Source: Muscardinus avellanarius
Taxonomy: Eukaryota > Chordata > Mammalia > Rodentia > Gliridae
Direction: 5' to 3'
Length of the DNA: 64,000 nucleotides
NCBI GenBank assembly: GCA_963383645.1
Contig: OY726563.1
Span: forward strand, 40,847,831 to 40,911,830
Position 1 is the first letter of the stretch; each line of letters begins with the position of its first letter. A program made the translations under genes and the position numbers. Below the pieces are notes generated by a model. It saw only the letters and a program-made list of their open reading frames with translations, ran no database searches and was not told the origin of the DNA. Shown in pieces: positions 45,440 to 62,670 of the stretch.

Positions 45440-46164
45440 AATCATCCTCTTTGAATGAGGAGGTGTTTTTTGGGGGGGACTTGTTATTTGCTGAAGGTTC
45501 ATGTGGGGTGAAGTTACCATGGCCACATTCTCGGCTGGTCAGAGTTTCTCTGAGACACCTCCCCACCATTTGTTGGTTCTTACAAATGTTACTTTTCCCA
45601 AGTGAGTGAGTGGGGCAGCCGTAGGGTTCTTCACAGGGAAAAGTCCCTTCTCTTTCCCTGCTCCCCCTCAACTGTTCCTCCCGTTAGTATAGACTACTTT
45701 CTGCAAATATGGTTAGTCTGAGTGATTCCTTATTGAGGCCCCTGCCTGTTTCTCCTCAGACCCAGATGACCTAGGAAACCACCTAGCTACCTCTGCACTG
45801 TTCTCCTGGATATAACTGCTTGTGACCCTGCACCCTGGACACACCTTGATCCTCTGCTAAGAATCCTTACCCGAGCTGCCTGGCATCCACAGCCCTGAGC
45901 ACACCGTTCTCTGAAATCTCTGGTGCTGGCTCTTGATTTCCTCTGCCTCTGGAGACCCTCTGGTCGCGGCTGTCTCCTATTTCGGTCAGATACAGAGATT
46001 CTGCTTCTGCTTTTTCTCCTGTTGCTTTTGGGTTATGACCAAGACAAAAAGAAGATTGGCTGACTTTCCTCCCTGTGTTTCAACGAGGTCACACGTACTT
46101 TTTAAAATGTTAAATGAACACAGCTTCCCTTGGGGGTACCCAGCAAACACTGCTGCTTTGCTCC
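45440..46164 (-). other. ZNF182: Probable ZNF182 3' UTR and downstream sequence
   Basis: Single-copy sequence directly after the ZNF182 stop codon on the - strand. No repeat landmark and no clear polyadenylation signal before the SINE at 45430. The assignment as UTR is by position. Confidence 0.45.
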
Positions 46165-50400
<4,236 letters not shown>

Positions 50401-50469
50401 CTAATCTATTTGTATCACTTTCCTGCCATCTGTAAAATAGAAATTATACAATAAAAATGATTTTAAAAA

Positions 50470-51685
50470 AAGCTGGGCGTGACGGCAGACGCTTGTAATC
50501 CCAGCATTTGGGAGGCTCAGACAGGAGAATCGCAGTTCTCGGACAGCCTCAGCTACTAGTGAAGCCTTTTGCAACTCAATGAGACCCTGTTTCAAAATAA
50601 AGTATAAAAAATTGGGCGTGCTGGGTGTGGTGGCACATACTTATAATCCCCGTGCTTGGGAGGCGGAGACAGGAGGATCGCGCAGGTTCAAAGCCAGCTG
50701 TGCTGGCTTAAGAGACCCTGTTTCCAAAAATACAAACGCATAAAATAGGTGTGGGAAGGCCGGGCGTGGTGGTGCACGCTTGTAATCCCCACGCATGGGA
50801 GGCTGAGACAGGAGGATTGCACGGGTTCAAAGCCGGCCTCAGCTACTCAATGAGGCTTTCAGCAACTTAGTGAGACCCTGTTTCCAAATAAAATATAAAA
50901 ATGGTCTGGGAGAGCCGGGCGTGGTGGCGCACGCTTGTAATCCCTGCACTTGGGAGGCTGAGACAGGAGGATCGCGCAGGTTCGAAGCCAGCCTCAGCTA
51001 CTTAGTGAGGCTCTCAGCAACTTAGTGAGACCCTGTTTCCAAATAAAATATAAAATAGGTCTGGGAGTATAGCCCGGAGGTAGAAAGCCCGTGGGTTCCA
51101 CCCCCAGTACCACAAAAAAAAAATGGTCTGGGTGTATATAGCCCAGAGGTAGAAAGCCCCTGGGTTTCACCCCCAGTACCACAAAAATAAATAAATAAAT
51201 AAGTAAATAAGTAAATAAATAAAATAGGTCAAATAGGTCTGGAGTGTAGCCCGGAGGTAGAAGGGCTTCCAGGAACCCCAGTACCACCACTAAAAAAAAA
51301 AAAACCTGAGCTGGGAGTGTAGCTTGGAGGTAGAATGGCCCTGGGTTCCATCCCCAGTACCAGAAAAAAAAAAAGATAAAAAAAGCAGAATAATAGTTAT
51401 AATAGAATAATAACAGAATAATCATTCAAATGGATGTTGGGAAGAAGATTTAGTTACTCATAATAGAACTTGCATGGCACAAGGAAGTGCTTTAAATTGT
51501 TCACTACAGCTGGCATGGTCCTGCATGCCTGTAATTCTAGCAATTTGGGAGGCTGAGACAGGAGGATCACAAATTAGAGACAAGCCTGGACAACTTAGTA
51601 AGATACTATCTCAACACAAAAACAAAAAGGGCTAGGGATATAGCTTAGTGGTTGAGTGGCCCTGGGTTCAATCTCCAGTAACACA

Positions 51686-51730
<45 letters not shown>

Positions 51731-52123
51731 AAGACAATATCTGCTACTACTATCATTATGGTTAAGAGCCACTACAGCCAGGCATGGTGGTGCACACTTG
51801 TAATTCCAGTACTTGGGAGGCTGAGGCAGGAGGATTGCAGGTTTGAGGACAACCTCAGCAAGTAGTGAAATTCTCATCAACCTAGCAAGACTCTGTTTCA
51901 AAATAAAAATAAGAAATAGGGCACGAGGCATGGTGGCGCACGCTTGTAATCCCCGCGCTTGGGAGGCTGAGACAGGAAGATTGCAAGATGTTCGAGGCTA
52001 GCCTCAGCTACTTAGTGAGGCTCTCAGCAACTTAGTGAGACCCTGTTTCCAAATAAAATATAAAATAGGTCTGGGAGTGTAGCCCGGGAATAGAAAGCCC
52101 CCGGGTTCCATCCCCAGTGTCAC

Positions 52124-52140
<17 letters not shown>
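50470..52140 (+). repeat. ZNF182 intron: dense forward SINE field
   Basis: About seven forward copies lie between 50470 and 52125, several nested in each other's linkers (for example at about 50757 and 50912). A (TAAA)n run lies near 51187 and an (AC)n tract at 51686-51728. 51370-51510 is unassigned. Confidence 0.8.
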
Positions 52141-52154
<14 letters not shown>

Positions 52155-52744
52155 CATGAAATGTACATTTATACTGGAAAGCAAGTAAATGCTCAGAGAA
52201 TGATATGGACATGCCAAAAGGACAGGGAAGCCAGCCTGAAAAGATACCTACCAGCCAAGTGGAAGACAATGTGAACATGAATAATGACAGTAACACATGA
52301 TAACAGTGGAAAATGAAAAACCAACCATCTTATTATTTTTTTTTTGTAGTACTGGGTTCCTGGAAGCCCTTCTACCTCTGGGCTACACTCCCAGACCTAT
52401 TTTTACATTTTTATTTGGAAACAGGGTCTCCTAAGCCAGCGCGCGGCTGGCTTCGAACCTGCGCGATCCTCCTGTCTCTGCCTCCCAAGCGCGGGGATTA
52501 CAAGCGTGCGCCACCACGCCCGGCCCAACCATCTTATTAATAACTCATTCAGAAATCAGGCATGGTAGTACATGCCGGTATTCCACGTATTTAGGAGGCT
52601 GAGACAGGAGGATCGCAGGTTCAAGGACAGCATCAGCAAATAGTGAGACTCATCAACCTAGTGAGACCTCATTTCAAAATAAAAACAAATAAAATAGTAC
52701 TGGGGGTGTAGCTTGGAGGAAGAATGTCCCTGGTTTCAGTCCCA

Positions 52745-52794
<50 letters not shown>

Positions 52795-52795
52795 A
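52141..52795. repeat. ZNF182 intron: unassigned block and two SINEs
   Basis: 52141-52330 is unassigned. 52335-52525 is a palindrome-type reverse SINE flanked by CCAACCATCTTATTA-like text on both sides (52321 and 52525). 52555-52745 is a forward SINE ending in (AC)n (52750-52792). Confidence 0.75.
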
Positions 52796-52939
52796 GTCAG
52801 GCAAGAGTAATCTAAATGTTAAAGCCAATAGGCAAAAGGTTTTGAGGAACAGGATATTCAGTGTGACGGTTCTTAAAAATCTTAAACATACAATCACCAC
52901 ATGGTATTCCACATAGTACTCCAATTTTCTAATTCTATC

Positions 52940-53979
52940 ACCTAATATTCCAATATTACGTACTCAAAAGAAATGAGAATGTATACCATAAGACTTGTAA
53001 ATAAATGTTTATAGCAGCATTATTCAGAACAGACAAAAATCACGTCATCAGAATGTACATCAAGAGATGAATAAAAAATGTAGTCTATCCATACAGTGCA
53101 ATATTATTCCTCCATAAAAAGGAAGAAAGCATGCCTCCACGCCACAGCACAGATTAACCTGAGAAACAAGTCAAGTGAGCCGGGCACTTGTAATCCCAGT
53201 ACCTGGAAGGCTGGGACAGGACGGCAGGTTTGAAGGCAGCCTCGGCAAGTTGGTGAGGCCCTCCACAACTTAGTGAGACCCTGTTTCGAAATAAGAAATA
53301 AAATGGGCTGGGAGTATAGCTAAAAAAGTCAAGTCAAAGAGACTTGATATAAAAGGCCACATTTTATTTTATTTTATTTTTATTTTTTGGTGGTATTGGG
53401 GTTCCTGGAAGCCCTTCTTACCTCCAGGCTACAAGCCCAGACCTATTTTATATTTTTTTATTTGGAAACAGGGTCTCTTACGCCAGCACGGCTGGCTTCG
53501 AACCTGTGCGATCCTCCTGTCTCCGCCTCCCAAGCGCGGGGATGACAAGCGTGCGCCACCACGCCCGGCTAAATGCCACATTTTATATGATCACATTTGT
53601 ACAAAACATTCAGAATAGCAAAAACATGGAGACAGAAAGTAGATTTGTGGTTGCCAGGGAATGGGGAGAAGAGAGAATGAGAATGGAGAGTTACTGGTAA
53701 GAGTAGGAGTCTCCAGGAGCAGTGGCACTTGGGAGGCTGAGACAGGAGGCTGACAGGTTCAAGGCCAGCCTCAGCAACTTAGTGAGACTTTATTTCAAAA
53801 TAAATAAAATAGGGATGAAGTTGTAACTCAGAGGTAGAATGCCCCTGGGTTCAATCCCCAGTAACAACAACAACAAAGAGAAAAGAGTAGGAGTTGCTTT
53901 CTGGAATGATGAAAATGTGGAGTTATATATGGGTAATGGTTGTACACCTCTGAATATACTAAAAATCCATGAAATTGGA

Positions 53980-53990
<11 letters not shown>
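52940..53990 (+). mobile_element. Old LINE-1 3' end split by three SINEs
   Basis: ATGTTTATAGCAGCATTATT, CCATACAGTGCAATATTATT, AGATTTGTGGTTGCCAGGGA and GTAATGGTTGTACACCTCTG are successive blocks of an ancient L1 3' end in + orientation. SINEs sit at about 53177-53330, 53380-53570 and 53715-53870. The first two leave duplications: AAGTCAAGT at 53168 and 53326, and GCCACATTTTA near 53355 and 53574. Confidence 0.75.
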
Positions 53991-54025
<35 letters not shown>

Positions 54026-54600
54026 TGGGGATTAAACCCAGAGGAATTCTACCTCTGAGCTCCATCCCCAGCTCGATTTTTTATCCTTTATTTTGAAATA
54101 GGGTCTCACTAAGTTGTGAAGAATCTTACAAGTAGCTGAGGCTGGCCGCGAACCTGCGATCCTCCCGTTTCAGCCTCCGAAGTACTGGGATTACAAGTGT
54201 GCACCACCACCATGCCTGGCTTAGGCTGAATTTTATGCTTGTGAGTTATATCTTTTTGTGTATGTGTGGTACTAGGCATTGACCCCAGGGGCATTCTACT
54301 TTCAAGCTACACCCCGAGTCCTTTTTTTTGTTTGTTTGTTTGTTTTGAAACAAGGTCTTTCTAGGTTGCAGAAAGTCTTGTTAAATTGCTGAGGCTGTCC
54401 TTGAACCTGTGACCCTCCTGTCTCAGCTTCCCAAGTATTGGGACTGCAGGGAAGCACCACCATGCCCAGCTGGCGGTGAGTTATATCTTACTAAAGATAT
54501 TTTAATAAATAATCAAGGAGGCGAGAGTGTGGTTCAGTTGGTAGCACGGACAAAGCCCTGGGTTCAATCTTGAACGCCACCAAACAAGCAGATATTTTTA
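53991..54600. repeat. (TG)n tract, SINEs and an ID-like monomer
   Basis: (TG)n at 53984-54023 abuts a reverse SINE (to 54215). A second reverse SINE lies at 54260-54475. 54520-54590 is a tRNA-like ID-type monomer (GTGTGGTTCAGTTGGTAGCA) without a 7SL arm. Confidence 0.7.
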
Positions 54601-55008
54601 GGAGACCGGATCTGACAGGAAATATCTATGGTGAACAAGAAGAAAGAACTCAAGAGAATCCAATATGAACTTAGAGTCCAGGCATATGACTGATGTGGGC
54701 CTGGCTTCAGATAAGTCAGTGACAGATGAATACCATGGCATCATAAAAGTAGCGGGGCCCGGGAGTGATAGCACTTCCAAGACATATGGGATCAAAGGAA
54801 CTGCAAGAACCTGCCAGGGAATAGCAACTTACAGTGAACTGGCGGGTGGGAGCAGAGAGGGGTACCGGTCTAATGAGCTCTTCACGTCCCTGTCCTCTAA
54901 CAAGCACTACGGGCTATGACCTTTCCCCACGACAGTTCTGCGAGATCCGTGATAGGGATGTGTAGCCTGGGAGCTCATGTGTTCAGAGTCTGGGTCAATC
55001 CTACTCAC
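54601..55008. other. ZNF182 intron, unassigned
   Basis: Single-copy-looking intron next to the KRAB-B-position exon. No repeat landmark. Confidence 0.4.
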
Positions 55009-55101
55009 CTGGAAAGCTCCAAATTGGGATTCTGCCTTCTACCGGGCATGGCTCTTCCACCTCCAACTTGAGGATGAGGTCAGGTTTCATGGCCTCCTGC
55101 C
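55009..55101 (-). CDS. ZNF182: ZNF182 KRAB second exon (B-box position)
   Basis: On the - strand this 93-bp exon (31 codons) follows CTCATTAACAG and ends at a GTGAGT donor (55008-55003). It enters and leaves in phase 1. The translation (G)QEAMKPDLILKLEVEEPCPV, then EGRIPIWSFP, corresponds to the human ZNF182 segment between the A box and the linker. Its last G joins the terminal exon to give Glu-Val-Cys-Gln. Confidence 0.93.
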
Positions 55102-55314
55102 CTGTTAATGAGAAATGGCAGATGCCTCCCTGGTCTTCCGAGCCCTCAGGCAAGAGGAAGTTGTAGATTGGGGGCAGCACAAGGGACATAACACTTGACA
55201 CAGTGGGAAAGTCGAGTCATTCAACCTGGCTTTTGAGTTCCTAAATACCTTTTCGGGAGGAAAATTGGAGAAAGAAAAGGCAATTGGATACAATAATCAT
55301 AAAGAGGAATATCA

Positions 55315-56085
<771 letters not shown>

Positions 56086-56089
56086 TATT

Positions 56090-57480
56090 AGCACAAAGAT
56101 AGACAGTCTGGTGAAACAACAAAAAAAGAGAGCATCTAAACACTAGGTGACTTATGACAAGGCTCGCACAGTAAAGCAGCAGGAATACGTGCGGGTGGAT
56201 TACTGGATCATCTTTATGGGGAGGGGGAATGGAATTTAAACCTTCTCACCATAAACAAAAATCCAGCTACAGGTAAACCATAAATCTGAGAGATGACAAT
56301 GAAGTGTCTAATAAATAACTGTAGGACTCCCCAGTTCCCCCCACTTTCTGTCTCCTGACTGAAAATCACACAGTGCTTTGACCAGTCTGTGACCTGACTA
56401 GCTGCAGGGTTTTTCCCAGCAGGTGTGAACCAAAGCTGGGCCCTGAATATTCCCAGGCACTGGCAAACTTGTTTATATTGTTGATTAAAACACTGAAGGA
56501 AAATGGCCCCGGCCCTGACCCCCAAATTCCTTAAATCCTCATATAAACCGTTCCCTTCCTCCCTCTCTCCAGATGCACCCGGGCAGGGCAGCCCTCAGAA
56601 TCCTCCACTGCCTTGAGGACCCTGCAGCCCCTCAACATCCCCTGACACGTGGAGGACCGGCCACCCGGCCCTTGGGGCTCCCAACTGGCTATTTCAGGGT
56701 GGTTTGGGGTACTCCTTTGGGGAATTCCCCCGCTCCAGCTGTGTGTTCAGCAAGACTACATAATAATAGAGAAAATGCTTTTATAAGCACAGGATATGGG
56801 AACAAATTCTAGAATAAGACATGAAAAGCACTTATCAAAGTGGAAGAGACTTGTGTTAGAAGATTAAAAGGATGAAGTGAAAAGGCAGGCCACAGGGGAG
56901 ATTATCTGCAATAGCCATGAGTGGTAAAATGCTCTATAGAATCTAAGAATCCTATCGATCAGTAAGAAACATGCAAACAACACGGAAGAATGGACAGGAG
57001 AAGTGAGCAGGTACTTCATTAAAAAAGGAACACCAAGCCGGGCAGGGTGGCACAGGCCTGTGACCCTAGTACTTGGGAGGCTGAGACAGGAGGATCACAG
57101 TTTCGAGGCCTCCGCAACTTAGTGAGACCCTGTTCCAAAATAATAAATAAAATAGGACTGGAGTAGCTCAGAGGCATAACACCCCTAGGTTCACCCCCCA
57201 GTACTCAAGAGAGAAAAAGAGCCAGGTGTGGTGGCCCACATCTGTAAGTCCAGTACTCGGGAGGCTGAGATAGGAGGATCACAGGTTTGAGGACAGCCTC
57301 AGCAATTTATAGTGAGGCCCTCTGAAACTTAGTGAGACACTGTTTTCAAACAAAAACTCAAATAGGGCTGAGGGAGTAGCTCAGAGGTAGAATGCCTCTT
57401 CGTTCAATCCCCAGTTCCACAAAAAAAAAAAAAAAAAGGAAAACCAAATGGCTCGTGAACATAAGAAAATATCTTCTTGC
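56090..57480 (+). mobile_element. Old LINE-1 ORF2 fragments, split by an LTR and SINEs
   Basis: CACCATAAACAAAAATCCAG (about 56249) and, after the LTR at 56320-56760, GATCAGTAAGAAACATGCAA and GAAGTGAGCAGGTACTTCAT, then ATGGCTCGTGAACATAAGAA (about 57449) are ordered blocks of an old L1 ORF2 in + orientation. Two forward SINEs (57015-57435) interrupt it. No open frame is left. Confidence 0.6.
56320..56760 (+). mobile_element. Probable solo LTR inside the old L1
   Basis: The block begins TGTAGGACT and ends AGACTACA, so the termini are inverted (TGTAG/CTACA). It interrupts L1 sequence. A TATA-like CATATAAACC lies near 56540, which suggests + orientation. The flanks TAAC and TAAT could be a 4-bp duplication with one change. 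The family is not identified. Confidence 0.45.
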
Positions 57481-57954
57481 CAGGTATAGTGGCACACAGT
57501 TGTAATCCCAGTACTTGGGAGGCTGAGACAGGAGGACTGTAATTCACAGCTAGCCTCAGCTACTCAGTGAGGATCTCCACAACATAGTGAGACCCTGTTT
57601 CAAAAAATAAAGAATAAAAAATAGGGCTGGGGCTAGGCGTGGTAGCACACGCTTGTAATCCCAGCATTTGAGAGGCTGAGACCGGAGGATCGTGGTTGGC
57701 AGACAGCCTCAGCTACTTACTACTTAGTGAGGCCCTTTGCAATTCAGTGAGACCCCGTTTCCAAATAAAGAATAAAAATAGGGCTGGGGGTGTAGCTCAG
57801 AGGTAGAATGTCCCTGGGTTCCATCCCCAGTACCACAAAAAATAAATAACAAAATAAAATAAAAAACCAAAAATTAGGGCTGGGGTGGAGCTCATAGGTT
57901 AGAGTGCCCCTGGGTTCAATCCCCAATGCCACAGAAGAAAAGAAAGAAAATATA
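57481..57954 (+). repeat. Forward SINEs
   Basis: One copy (57480-57630) carries another (57635-57840) in its linker. A stray right arm lies at 57875-57935. Confidence 0.8.
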
Positions 57955-58440
57955 CTCAGGCTATTCTGGTCAGCTCCCCATTATCTCAGGATGTTACATT
58001 CCAGCACATTCTATTGTTGTTCTTGAGAACAAGTGAGGACGAGGAGAGAGCTGGTTGGTTCAAGGCATCCAGAAAAGTGTACTGCGCATGCCCAACACAG
58101 GTGAAAGCCCTAGGCGCACTGGTAAGCACAAGAAGCCAAAACAAGAGTATGTAATAGTTCATGACTCTACTTACATGTAGGAGAACAAGCAAGGCCAGTC
58201 CAAGATGTTGTAAGTCAGGAGAGTGATTACTTCTGTGGGTAGCAAAGATTAGGGAGATGGCCTGAGGGGGGATTCTGAGGTCCTGGTTATGTTCTATTTC
58301 TTGGCCTAGATGATAGCTATAGAAAGTGTTCACATTTTGATAAAATATCAACTTGTATACTTATAAAACTGCACTTTATGTATGCTGTACTTAAATGTAC
58401 TCTATATCCTTTATACGTTAAAATTATTCTCATCATACCA
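57955..58440 (+). mobile_element. Ancient LINE-1 3' UTR (part) and unassigned flank
   Basis: GTCAGGAGAGTGATTACTTC, CTGGTTATGTTCTATTTCTT and ACTTATAAAACTGCACTTTA are consecutive blocks of a common old L1 3' UTR in + orientation (from about 58200). 57955-58190 is unassigned. Confidence 0.6.
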
Positions 58441-58841
58441 GTACTTTGGAAATTGAGACAGGAGAATCCCACGTTCAAGCAACTTAGTGAGACTATTTCA
58501 ATCTAAAAAATAAAAAGGAGCCGGGCATGGTGGCGCACGCTTGTCATCCCAGCATTCGGGAGGCTGAGACCGGAGGATCGCGGTTCGCGGGCAGCCTCAG
58601 CTACTTAGTGAGGCCCTCCGCAACTCAGTGAGACCCGGTTTCAAAATAAAGAGTAAGTGCCGGGCGTGGTGGCGCACGCTTGTAATCCCCGCGCTTGGGA
58701 GGAGGAGACAGGAGGATCACGCAGGTTCGAAGCCAGCCGCGCTGGCTTAAGAGACCCTGTTTCCAAATAAAAAGTATAAAATAGGTCTGAGAGTATAGCC
58801 CGGAGGTAGAAGGGCTTCCAGGAACCCTAGTACCACCAAAA

Positions 58842-58914
<73 letters not shown>

Positions 58915-59212
58915 CGAGCAGGGTTGTAGCTCGGAGGTAGAATTCCCCTGGGTTCCATCCCCATACTCGCAAAAAATATAAATAAATAAATAAATAAATA
59001 AATAAAATAAAAAGGCCTAGCCAGGCGTGGTGGAGCACGCTTGTAATCGCAGCATTCAGGAGGCTGAGACCAGAGGATCACAGTTCGCAGACAGCTTCAG
59101 CTACTTAGTGAGGCCCTCTGCAACTTAGTGAGACCCTGTTTCAAAATAAAGAATAAAAAATAGGGCATGGGGTGTAGCTCAGAGGTCAAATGCCCCTCGG
59201 TTCCATCCCCAG

Positions 59213-59263
<51 letters not shown>

Positions 59264-59645
59264 GGCCTGTGGTAGCGTGGAAGTAAAATACCCCTGGGTT
59301 CAATCCTCAGTACAAAAAAAAAAGTATTTTCTTTTTTTGTGTGTGTGGTGGTACTAGGGGTAGGACCCAGGGGCTTTTCTACCTCCGGGCTATACTCCCA
59401 GACCTATTTTATATTTTATTTGGAAACAGGGTCTCACTAAGTCGCTGAGAGCCTCACTCAGTAGGTGAGGCTGGCTTCGAACCTGTGCGATCCTCCTGTC
59501 TCTGTCTCCCAAGTGCTGGGATCAAGAGCATGCGCCACCACGCCTGGCCAAAATATTTATTTTCAAGAGGGCTGAGATGGAGCTAAATTGTAGAGTGCTT
59601 CATCTAGCATGTGTGAGGCCCTTGGTTTGATCCCCAGCACCACAC
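58441..59645. repeat. SINE field with long (GAAA)n
   Basis: Forward copies: 58520-58650 with a palindrome-type copy (58655-58835) in its linker, then (GAAA)n (58840-58912), a right arm (58915-58970), (ATAA)n, and 59020-59215 ending in (AC)n (59217-59260). A reverse copy lies at 59345-59550 and an ID-like monomer at 59570-59645. Confidence 0.8.
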
Positions 59646-59649
59646 ACAA

Positions 59650-59913
59650 AATATTTTCAACAAAAGTACAAAGGCAGTTCATTGAGAAAAAAAATGGGAG
59701 TTCCTATTTCAACAAATGGTTTTCAAAAAATTCAGTATACATATTTAAAAAACGCTGGAGGCTGAGATACAAGGATTGCAGGTTAAAGCCAGTCTCAACA
59801 ATTTAATGAGGCCTTCATCTTAGTGAGACTCTGTTTCCAAATCAAAAATAACATAGGGCCGGGTATGTAGCTCAGAGGTAGAATGCCTCTGGGTTCAATC
59901 CCTAGCACGCGCA

Positions 59914-59956
<43 letters not shown>

Positions 59957-60385
59957 AATAAATACCTCAAACATATATACAATTAACTCAAAATAGAAAA
60001 GACAAGCCACAGAATGGGATAAAATATTTATTTACAAATATCTGGAAAAGAACTTGTATTGAAGACAGGAGGATTGTGATTCTCAGTCAGCCTCAGCTAC
60101 TACCTAGTGAGGCCCTTTGCAACTCAGCGAGACCCTGTTTCAAAATAAATAATAAGAAATAGGGCTGGGGTGTAGCTCGAAGTTAGAATGCCCCTGGGTT
60201 CCATCCCTAATATCACAAAAAGAAAAGAACTTGCATTGAGAATATGAAAGAACTATCAAAACAAATGTGAGGCAAAAGCTAGCTACTTCACCAAAGAAGA
60301 AATACAGATGGCAGATAAACACATAAAGAGTTGTTCAATATATCTAATCATGAGTAAACTGCAAATTAAAACCACAATAAACCCG
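59650..60385 (+). mobile_element. Old LINE-1 ORF2 fragments, split by SINEs
   Basis: TTTTCAACAAAAGTACAAAG (59655), CAATTAACTCAAAATAGAAA with ACAAGCCACAGAATGGGATA (about 59980-60020) and CTACTTCACCAAAGAAGAAA with ATGGCAGATAAACACATAAA (about 60282-60330) are L1 ORF2 blocks in the right order, + orientation. SINE pieces and (AC)n (59905-59953) lie between. Confidence 0.7.
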
Positions 60386-61150
60386 GTGTGGTGGCATATG
60401 CCTGTAATCCCAGGACTTGGGAAGAGGCTGAGACAGGAGGATCACTGGTTCAAGGCCAGCCACAACAATTTAGTAACACCCTGTTTCAAAATATAAAGTA
60501 AAAAGGGCTGGGGGTGTAGCTTGGAGGTAGAATGCCCCTGGGTTTATTACCAAAAGAAACCCCAGACAAACAAACAAACAAACAACCCACAATGAAGCCA
60601 GCTACCGGGAGACAGACACAGAAGGAACACAGATTTGAGGCCAATACGTGTGTGGTAACTTAGTGAGACTCTGTTTCAAAATAAAAAATAAAATAGGAGC
60701 CGGGCGTGGTGGCGCACGCTTGTAATCCCAGCATTTGGGAGGCTGAGACCGGAGGATCGTGGTTTGAAGACAGCCTCAGCTACTATATAGTGAGGCCCTT
60801 TGAGAACCAGTGAGACCCTATTTCAAGATAAAGAATAAAAAATAGGGCTTGGGGTAGAACTTGGAGATAGAATACCCCTGGGTTTCATCCCCAATACTTC
60901 AAAAGGGGCTTATTTTAGTATATATAAATTATACTTTAATTTTTTAATTTTTGTGGTACTGGGGGTTGAACTCAGATGCATTCTACCTCAAAGCTACACC
61001 CCCAGCCCCATTTTATTTTTATTTTGGAACAGGGTATCACTAGATTTCGGAGTTTCACTACTTGCTGAGGCTGTCCTTGACTCTGTGAGCCTCCCGTTTT
61101 AGCCTCCCAAGTACTGGGATTTACAGGTATGTACCATGACAACCAGCTCT
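60386..61150. repeat. SINE copies
   Basis: Forward copies lie at 60386-60545, 60600-60700 (partial) and 60700-60895. A reverse copy lies at 60950-61150. Confidence 0.75.
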
Positions 61151-62250
61151 CTTAAATTTTTAATTAAAATAAGGAGCTTCCAGGTAATCTAGAATAACTG
61201 CATCTGTAGTAATCCAAATCTCTCTATATATACTCCAAAAACTATACAGATCACTCCAAGTGTATATAAAAACACACACATACACACACACAGAGCCGAT
61301 GCATTCAGTAGAACTTGTAAGACAAAACAGTGACTACCATACATTTCTAATTACCTACGGTAAATAACCAATTCCAGCTCAGCCGTCTTTCACACTCTTG
61401 CCATGAACCCTTCTGGAGTATGAGGAGGGTCTGAAAAAACAGAACAGAGGAGGGGAGTGGAGAGACTAAAGGTGAGCTGAAATCATGCTGAGAGAGAAAA
61501 AATCCAGAAATACTGAAGAAATACTACCAAAGAAACACTGAAGAGCTGGCCAGAGCTATGAGCGCACCTGTTATAGGAGAGGTGTGAGGGACCCAATGTG
61601 AAGGTCACAGAGTTGGATCTGAGGGCCAGTAAAGAGGGACGAGGAAGTGTCATGCAGAGATGAGGTGGTCAAAGGGGGAAAGAAGGGGAAACTTCAGACC
61701 ATGTAAGACAAAGAATGGCTAAAATAAAGACAAATCAGACCATACACCATCCCTGTCTACAGTACCGAAAGAAAAATCAGCCATTTAGTGTAGCATGTCC
61801 TATCACTCTCAGAACCTCATGCTCTTGCAGGAGACTAAGGGAAGCCACCTGCTCCTTAATCCTGTCCTCAAACAGGAAAAAACAGCCTGTATCCATTCAA
61901 AGCCTCTTTAAGAACAATGCAAAATGAGAAGTCTTCCTTGACTGGGGCTGGGGTGTAGCTCAGCATTTCCTTGCAGGTGGGAGGCCCCAGGTTCCATCCC
62001 CTGTACTGCAAAAGCAAACAAACAAACAAGGAATCCAAAAGCAAATGCAAGCAACAGAATGGTCACTTCATGATGCTGACAGCAAAATGATAAAGTAGGC
62101 AGCTTCAAGCTCTCCTCCTCCCACAGAAATATAAAGAACTAGAAGAACTAACAGAGCTAGCTTTGCCAAAACTCTGGAAGCCAGCCAAAGGTTTGCAGCA
62201 ACCTAGCAGAAACAGAATCAGGAAAAACTTTAAGATGGTAGAAAAAAAGC
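61151..62250. other. Mostly unassigned sequence upstream of ZNF182
   Basis: Single-copy-looking DNA with one ID-like tRNA-type monomer at 61940-62010 (GGGGTGTAGCTCAGCATTTC). On the - strand at about 61433 a strong polypyrimidine stretch ends in AG, a possible acceptor (see findings). No coding exon can be supported. Confidence 0.4.
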
Positions 62251-62254
62251 CTGC

Positions 62255-62256
62255 AG

Positions 62257-62320
<64 letters not shown>

Positions 62321-62390
62321 CCCCTCCCTCCCTCCCTCCCTCCCTCCCTCTCTCCCTCTCCCTCTCCCTCTCCCTCCCTCTCTCCCCTGA
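62255..62390. repeat. (CT)n/(CCCT)n microsatellite
   Basis: A long (CT)n run followed by CCCT and CCCTCT blocks, ending at the right arm of a reverse SINE. Confidence 0.95.
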
Positions 62391-62670
62391 GAATTGAGCC
62401 CAGGAACATTCTACCTGCAAGCTACACCCTCAGCCTTTGTTTCTTTTTCCTTTCGTAACAGAGTCTTGCTAAGTTGCCAAGGGTCTCAGGTGGTTCTTCC
62501 TCTAAGCTATATCCCTAGCCCTTTTATTTTTTATTTTGAAACAGGGTCACACTGAGTTGCTGAGGGTCTCACTAAATTGCTGAGGTTGGCCTCAAACCTG
62601 AGCTCCTCCTGTCTCAACCTTAGAATTACTGGGATTGCAGGCATGGGCCACCACGCTGGGCTCTGTAGTG
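62391..62670 (-). repeat. SINE copies
   Basis: A reverse right arm (62391-62500) and a second reverse copy (62500-62665). Confidence 0.75.

Noticed and set aside
54520..54590. tRNA-like sequence with a box-B-like GGTTCAATC.
   Set aside because: The acceptor and anticodon arms cannot be paired as in a functional tRNA. It is an ID-type SINE monomer; the same holds for all right arms of the composite SINE.
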